Positions 57,678-64,000 of a stretch of DNA of 64,000 bases are shown here, piece by piece. Numbering within the stretch: position 1 is the stretch's first letter; each line of letters starts with the position of its first letter. The notes under the pieces are model-generated. The model ran no database searches and had not been told where the DNA came from. It saw only the letters and a program-made list of their open reading frames with translations. Made by a program: the position numbers and the translations under genes. This DNA comes from Prillingera fragicola (lineage: Eukaryota > Basidiomycota > Tremellomycetes > Trichosporonales > Trichosporonaceae), in contig BEDY01000001.1 of the NCBI GenBank assembly GCA_002335605.1, forward strand, positions 2,666,001 through 2,730,000, written 5' to 3'.

Positions 57678-60600
57678 ATGCCGACAGCGCGGTATGCCCC
57701 CTCGTCTCACGGCGTCCGCTCGGCCAGCGGGGCACACCCTTCGCACGGCTCAAAGACCCCCCACACCAAGCGGAGGACAAGCAGCGCACTCGGCGGCCTC
57801 GCAGATCCAGGACCACTGGCAGACCCAGTGCCGATCGAAGAGTTTCCGCCGCCGACATGGCGAGCACCACTAAACTCGCGCGCAGACCTCGGTATGTGCC
57901 CCGGCTAGCCAAGCTGGTGGCCTCGCGATCACGTAGACTGACACACCACGCAGGTTATCCGGACTTCTACCCGTCGCGGCCCGGGTTTGGACAGCCAGAG
58001 GACGAGCTGACAGAACCCTACGTCAAGGGCGGCTTTGCCCTCAAGCCCGCCGTCAATGTCACGGTAAGTGGGACCTACGGCCGACTGGCCCCTGGCTGAC
58101 GATGCCAGGCAGAGAGCTTTTCCATGCATGGGCCAGTGTATCAGCAGCTGCAGTCTGGCGGCCTCGAAAAGCTCATGGAGCTCGGCCAGGCCATCATCCG
58201 CCAGCGCAACGAGGCCATGCCTTCTTTCCAGTGAGTTGACAGTTTCGGCGCCGCCGCCAATGGCATGCTCGCTGACACCAACTCGCAGGGAACGCGCCTT
58301 TCGTATCCCAGTCCGCGTAACGTACAACGATACGAAACGACTGCAGTTTCTCGCAGAACTCGCAAATCCAGAAATCCCTCTCACCCGCTTGATGCGCACC
58401 CCTGTCCCGCACGGGTTCAAGGGCGTCGAGCTGCTCGAGACAATGTACAGCCCGCCTCAGCCTGCCCCGAGGCCTGGAGCTCCCGGTGCGGCTGACCCAA
58501 GGCCGCTCGCTGATCCGATCCCTATCGACCGCGCGCTGTGGTTTATTCGCGTCTTGGGGGCTAATGAGATTTCGGCCCATCGCGGCCGTGCCCAGCCTGT
58601 TGCGTCGACTGTGCAGGCCCCGTCACCTGCTGCGGCTACGCCGAGCTCGACCGCGACGGCGTCCCCGGCGGTCGTGCCCATGAACAGCAATGACTGGTAC
58701 ACTGGCGAGTTTACCGTTGCCTTCACCGCCTGGCTGCGGCAGCAGCTCGGTCAGCTCGTCCTCCCCACCAAGACGGGCAAGGGAACCGGCCCAATGCCGC
58801 TGAAACCCCTCGGCGTGCTCGGCGACGAGAACCTGCGGGCCCGCTGGCTCGCCAAATGGCAGTACTCGAACACACTCCTGCGTGAGCTCTATCGCAAGCG
58901 GCTCGTCTCGCCGCGTTTGTTGGTCAAGTGGTACGCCGACGCCCTTGCGCTTGTCAACTTTGCCCAGCTCGGCTTTGTGTCGCAGCTCATCCACGAAAGT
59001 CTTGCTGATTTTATCGAAAACGTCGCCGTCGGACGACACTGTGTTCGCGCGGCGTGTGCCAAGATTACCGAAATCCGTGCTAGTCCAGCCAAGGAGACCA
59101 TGTCCAAGGTCGAAAGCTTGTTGGCCTCGATCGTGCGTGTGCTGTATGACGCCGACGCCGAGGTGTTGCTCTCACCTGCAACGTGGTCCAAGCATGCTGC
59201 GCTGCTGGGGGAGCTTGTGGGCGCTGACTCGCCGACGTTCAAGGACCTTGGACGGCGAAACGACGCTCTCGTGTTCCGTCCCATTACTGTCGACAGCGGC
59301 ACGTCTCCGCGCAGGCAACAAATGGCCGAGATTCAGAAACTCGACTCTATCTGCGCTGAAACCGACATGGCGGCCCTGTGCAAGCAGTTCTTTGCTGGCC
59401 CGTGCGCTCCGACGAGCCCCAAGATTGACATGGCCAAGCTCGAGGAAAAAGTCTTCATTCTCGTCAACTGGGCAATGGGGCTGTACCAGCTCGGTATCCA
59501 CCGCCCTTACGCTGTGTACACAATGCTCAAGAAGTGGCTAAAGTGGTACGAAGAGTCGCGGCCCCAGGAGCATTTCGATTTCTTCCCCATTCTCTACAAG
59601 TGGCTCGACACTAGTGCGGCCGCTCAGCGTGTCGAGAACGTGCTGGCTATTGGAATCTCCTTTGGCGAGCTCACGCGTCAAGGCATGTTCTCCTATGGCC
59701 GGTATTTGAATGCACTCATCGCACGCGGCCACTCGGCGCGCTTCCATGTCGGCCCCCCTTCGCACCATCTCGAGCTGCTCCGCGCCATGCCGATATTTGT
59801 CCTAGCCAACGATCTCATGGTCCAGCGCCGCCTTGTGCTCTCTGGCGAATCGGACGCGCGGGAAAAGGACCAGATTGAGGAAGACGCCGCCCTCGAGACG
59901 TTTCGCCAGGAAATCAAGGAATACGTCCCCGAGTGCTTTGGGCTGAAGCGATACGGCCGCAGCGCCCAGATTGCCGAGAGCATCGACTACCAGATTCCCT
60001 CAGCCGCTGGCATTAATCGCTACGAGTTTGTCTACACGCGGTTCTGGCTGTATGCCGCTGCGTTGAGGCATTTCAAGCGCCAGGGTAACCAGCCGCCCAT
60101 GAATGCCAGCACGTATGCGCGCGTCATGAACATTTTCATGCAGTGCAGGGGATACTCGACCCTCTGCGACTTTCTCGTCCACGGCATCGGAGGCACAGAG
60201 GACGAGGAGATTCTCCACGTGATTCTCGACTGTATCAAGCGCGACGCCGACTGCTGGACGTCCATCGACAGGTGGAAGCAGCTCTCGACGGCCTTGCTGG
60301 CGCGCTTCAGGCTCATGGAGTCCAAGGGTCGGTTCCTGCCCAAACTCGCTGCTGTACTTCTCATGCTGGGCCGACACGGGCGCCTCCCGCACGAGGCAGA
60401 GGACGAGGTCCACGCCGCCATTGAGCAGCACCGCGCCAAGTCCCCGCCGGCCCCCACGTTCAACGTCGACATGGACCAGAGCATGGACGGCGTCAAGCAG
60501 ATTATTGCCGCCGGCGACGTCGCGCGTGGTTCTGCCCTCGCACCAAAGCTGTTCAACCGCCACGGCAAGTTCAGTGACTGGAGCGAGACTTGGTGGCACA

Positions 60601-62900
60601 CTGTCGTGGCGGCGGTCCAGTCGCCCGAGAGTGCCAAAAAGGCAGATGTCGTTGGCGCAGCGCTCGCGCATATCGGCCAGGTAGACGAGCAGGCCGGCGA
60701 CGGCTCGCTGCGGCCTGTCATCGCTGCGTGGCTCGAGACGCTGTCGCCGAGCCAGAGGGTGGATATCTTTGGTCGCCGGAATGTGCCGCCCCTCGTGCGC
60801 TTGCTCTTGCTTCTCGTCGTGGCTCGCCGGATCGGCTCGCTCGGCCTGCTGGAGAAACTCGTCTACCCAGAGCTCAAGCATGCTGCTACCCTGTGCACGG
60901 CTGCTAATCCGCGGCTGTCGACCAAGCGCACCTGCGCAATCGACTGGACAGTCACGCTCATGCAGCAGATTGTGCTCTGCACGGGCCACAAGAGCCTGCC
61001 ACCTACCAACCTCCGCGAGGCATTCATTCTTCGTACCTCGCGCTCAACCGTGCTCCACGCCGTCAACGTCGAGGGCCTCATCAAGATTTTGCCCGTGCTT
61101 GTTGTCCTGGAACGGACAATGCTCGTCCCGGAGAAGACGCGCGTGCAGATTGGCGGCATCTTTCGAGGCCTCGCGGCGCTCCCGCAGTTCAAGACGGCAG
61201 CGTTCCGCAACCTGGACGTGCTCAAGGATGCCTTCTTGTCCAACGACTGGATCAAGCGGAGCACCGAGAGCTCGCTCGAGACCGGCATGGTCGAGGGGCT
61301 CAAGCTCATGATGAGCGACAGCACTGCGGGTGTCAAGGGGTCGCCCACTTTGCAGATTGAGCGCGGTGGGCGATACTCTGCGTGGCGGTGGACCAGGGTC
61401 GTGCTCGAGATGCGCGTCGAGTTTAAGCGCCTAACGATGCGAATCGCCAACAATGACGATGCGGCGGACGCGCGCGCGAGTCTCAACCGTCTTGTGCGCT
61501 CCAGTCTCGATCGCGAGGCGAGTACCGACGACATGGACCTGCTCGTCGAGGCCTTCCGTGGCGCCGACAGTGTGGTTGCGCAGGAGATTCTGGCCGTGGG
61601 GCTGGACAGGCTTGGTGTGTTGCTCCAGCAGCTGCTTAGCGCCGAGGACCAGCACCACGTCGAGGATACTGCGCTTGCCGTAGATCTCGTCTTGCGCGTC
61701 ATTGGCAGTGCGGGGCGGCAGGAGCGTCTCGAGCCGCCTACGGCTGCAGCGCGTGACCGCCTATTTAGTCTTCTCGCAGTCGCGTTCCAGTCGCTCGAAC
61801 GCCGCGTCACATCCGACGACGAGCTGCAGCTGCCACCAGGCGCGTCGCCGCCTGACCCCGGTTATGTTCTGCAGGTCGCCCTCAAGCTCCTGCGCTTTGC
61901 GCTCACTATACCTACGACAGAGGTTCCGAGCCCCACGGCGCCAAAGCCAGACTATGGCGCGTTTGCTATAGCCTTCCTGCACCTTGCTGTCGCGCTGTGC
62001 GCGCGCGCCCAGGTCAATACCGCCGACTTGAATGCGCTGCGCGACCTGCTTGTGTATCTCGTCGACTCGGTGCCGTCTGCCAGCCAGTCGAGCGTGCACC
62101 AGGCGCTCAACTTTGAGCTCTCCACCCCGGCTGTACAGGATTTGCTCGCGCGGTATCCTGCGTTTGCGTGTGCGCTCCCGCGTCCCACCGCGCCTGTACG
62201 TGCTATGGCGCTGGCTGGCACGCCGGCAGATGGCGGAGACGAGCACGGCGTGGCCCTCGACGACCGGCCGTGGGAGATGCTCGAGGCGATGGTCACGCCG
62301 TCGTCGGCCGCGCACGGTGTGCAGTTCCTCGCCACCAAGGGTATCAAGGACACGAGCAGTATCCCCATTGCGCTGTTTGCGCCGCAGCTGACGCGCGACG
62401 CCGTCGCGGAGTCGGACGGCAGCATTGACCCCGAAGTGGAACGTCCGTGGGAGGAGAAGAGCTCGGAGCGCAACCTCGGCAACGGCGCTGCCGGCGAACC
62501 CGTCGCTGCCCGCCAAGCCGCCACCGTGCTGTACGCTCGTGATGACGCAACGGCGCATCTCGAGGACGCCGCGGCTGCCGCACCATCCAAACCCAAATCC
62601 ACCGCGGCCTCGCGCAAGCGCACGGCCACTGGTGCGCGCGTCCCGACCTCCACCAAGGGTGCGGGAACCTCTGCCGAGCCCATAGCGATAGACAGCGACG
62701 GGAGCAGCAGCGACGGAGACATTCCGCTCGCCGAGCAGCCGTTGTCCAAGCGCCAGCGGACGGGGTCCAAGAGTGGCGCCGCGTCTACAAAGGGAACGAC
62801 GGCGGGCAAGGCGCCACGCAAGAATGCGCCGGCGGCCAAGAAGGCGCCGGCGGGGAAGAGTGTTAGGAGTACTTCGGGCAAGAATGTCAAGGGGCGCTGA
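57678..62900 (+). CDS. MED12: Mediator subunit 12 (Srb8/Med12), CDK8 kinase module
   Basis: Med12 activates Cdk8-cyclin C and links it to Med13 and core Mediator. Exons are 57678-57891, 57954-58063, 58109-58230 and 58289-62900, giving 1685 residues (yeast Srb8 1427). The Med12 signature GYPDFYPSRPGFGQPEDELT, then FSMHGPVYQQLQ and RIPVRVTYNDTKRLQFLAEL, lies in residues ~72-190 and spans three introns of 62, 45 and 58 nt. The middle (~300-1400) is a long helical region containing the LCEWAL-type part. The C-terminus is a Lys/Ser/Ala-rich tail (SKRQRTGSKSG, KAPRKNAPAAKKAPAGK), probably nuclear-localising and disordered. Identification is firm from the N-terminal block. Confidence 0.92.
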
Positions 62901-63646
62901 GCAGTGAAGACGACTTGGATGCAGCTGAGGACAACAACACAACATCAGGACGTAACTTGTGCTAGTGGCCTGAGCCGTTGTCGGGGCTGCGCATGTCATG
63001 TCAGTGTATCTGTGGACTGTATTTGCATGCATTCTTGTGGCTGATGCTGATGCCAGACCTCGGTGGCTGTTGTGATGTGCGACGCACGGTTGTGTGACTC
63101 GGCTCTGCACAGACGACGCTATAAGGATAAGATAAGGAAATGACTCTTTTCGTCCTGTTTACCATTCAATGGCTCTTGTGTCTCTTCTAGTAGCTGATTA
63201 ACTCGCACTAGTTCATTCCTGTACAGAGCTGGTCCACAGAGACACCATAGCATGCGAGGTCCTGGGGCGCTGCTGCCCCAATCAGGCATATAAGCAAGAA
63301 ACCGCAATTGTTGATCCCACAATCTCAGGCACGACTTGTTGCCGCCACTCTTCCCAAATCGTCGTCATACCCTCGCTATCCGCACGACGTCGCAAGTCTC
63401 CCACAGCCTACAAGGTGCTGTCATTTCTAGATCTCTCCTGCCAGGCCCTCAAGCGAACAGACCGAAGCAGTGCCCAAACCGGAGCCATAGGTCACCGCGA
63501 GCAGTGCTTGGCGGGTCCATTTCGAGATCATCCATAGTAGACATTGGTGGGGCTGCATCTCCTCCACTACTACTTTACCATCTCATATCATCTACACTCC
63601 CCCGTCCACGACACAAAGAGACCACCACCTAGGCGCCTGATCCGCC
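62901..63646. other. 0.75-kb intergenic region MED12 3' / secreted protein promoter
   Basis: No gene supported. The last ~150 bp are C/A/T-rich and leader-like. Confidence 0.5.
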
Positions 63647-64000
63647 ATGGTGGCCCGCAGCCTCGCCCTTGCGCTGGCCACCGCCGTAGGCTCGGCGATC
63701 TCGGTCTCGGCAAAGTTTACACCCAACCTGTTCTTCAACTTTACCGTCACGGACATGAACGGCATGTGGTGGTTCTACCCTTCGGCCAGCATGGGGTTGA
63801 ACGACGGCAAGACGGGCTGGAACGCCTCGTACGACGGCGTCGCCAGCGCAGACTTTGTGCCGGGCATGGTCGGCGTGGGCTCCTCGGCGCACAGCACCCA
63901 GCGCCAGATTGCTGCGACGATCCGATACATGTATGTCGGCAAGGACATTTATGTCGACGGAGACTTTACCGCGGGCACGCCCAGTGAGAATGTTGCGCCG
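63647..64000 (+). CDS. Secreted or membrane-anchored protein, 5' part only
   Basis: 118 codons are visible and the frame is open to the window end. MVARSLALALATAVGSAISV-SA is a clear signal peptide. The mature part begins KFTPNLFFNFTVTDMNGMWW, with predicted N-glycosylation sites (NFT, NAS). The sequence is rich in aromatic and small residues, beta-like, resembling the extracellular part of fungal single-TM surface proteins with a sandwich or jelly-roll domain. No named family can be given from this fragment, and any membrane segment would lie beyond the window. Confidence 0.75.
   Translation, partial: MVARSLALALATAVGSAISVSAKFTPNLFFNFTVTDMNGMWWFYPSASMGLNDGKTGWNASYDGVASADFVPGMVGVGSSAHSTQRQIAATIRYMYVGKDIYVDGDFTAGTPSENVAP

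Overview
The window is nuclear DNA from a basidiomycete fungus, most likely a tremellomycete of the Trichosporonales/Cryptococcus type. The reasons are dense GC-rich coding, nearly every gene broken by tiny introns (mostly 34-60 nt, GTRNGT donors, CTGAC or CTAAC branch sites a few bases before the acceptor), and clear basidiomycete-type orthologues. I placed 27 protein genes; two run off the window (GCN1 at the left, a secreted protein at the right). I rebuilt exons by hand, and the summed coding length of every complete gene divides by three. Exact splice positions remain predictions. I found no tRNA, rRNA, transposon or CRISPR.

Layout: GCN1 (+), a 2-oxoglutarate oxygenase (+), SND1/Tudor-SN (-), DUG3 (+), a 1175-residue protein with a histone-fold-like N-terminus (-), an orphan protein (-), RPL10 (+), PCMT (+), RGP1 (-), ESA1 (+), a degenerate ~52-bp repeat array, EMG1/NEP1 (-), CAB4/PPAT (+), RPL4 (-), mitochondrial bL33 (+), CUZ1-like AN1 zinc finger (-), an acidic GGF-repeat protein (+), a Zn2Cys6 regulator (+), RPL14 (-), a Cys3/ATF4-like bZIP (+), two related small membrane proteins (-,-), YOS9 (+), TMA16 (-), a PPR protein (+), MIM2 (-), MED12 (+) and the partial secreted protein (+).

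The genes are mostly housekeeping, with a theme of translation and its control: cytosolic ribosomal proteins uL16, uL4 and eL14, rRNA methylation (Emg1), ribosome-associated Tma16, Gcn1, mitochondrial bL33 and a PPR factor. Proteostasis and trafficking (Yos9, Cuz1, Rgp1, Pcmt, Mim2) and chromatin/transcription (Esa1, Med12, two transcription factors) are also present. Strands alternate strikingly, giving ten divergent pairs with shared promoters.

The most interesting signal is regulatory: an 11-bp element, TTTGNTTCCGT, recurs in at least seven of these divergent promoters (eight sites, one with a single mismatch). It is a candidate binding site for a general or ribosome-biogenesis regulator. 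Other leads are the 52-bp-period array at 31.6-32.2 kb, the paired WT/PY-motif membrane proteins, the GGF-repeat protein and the histone-fold-like giant.
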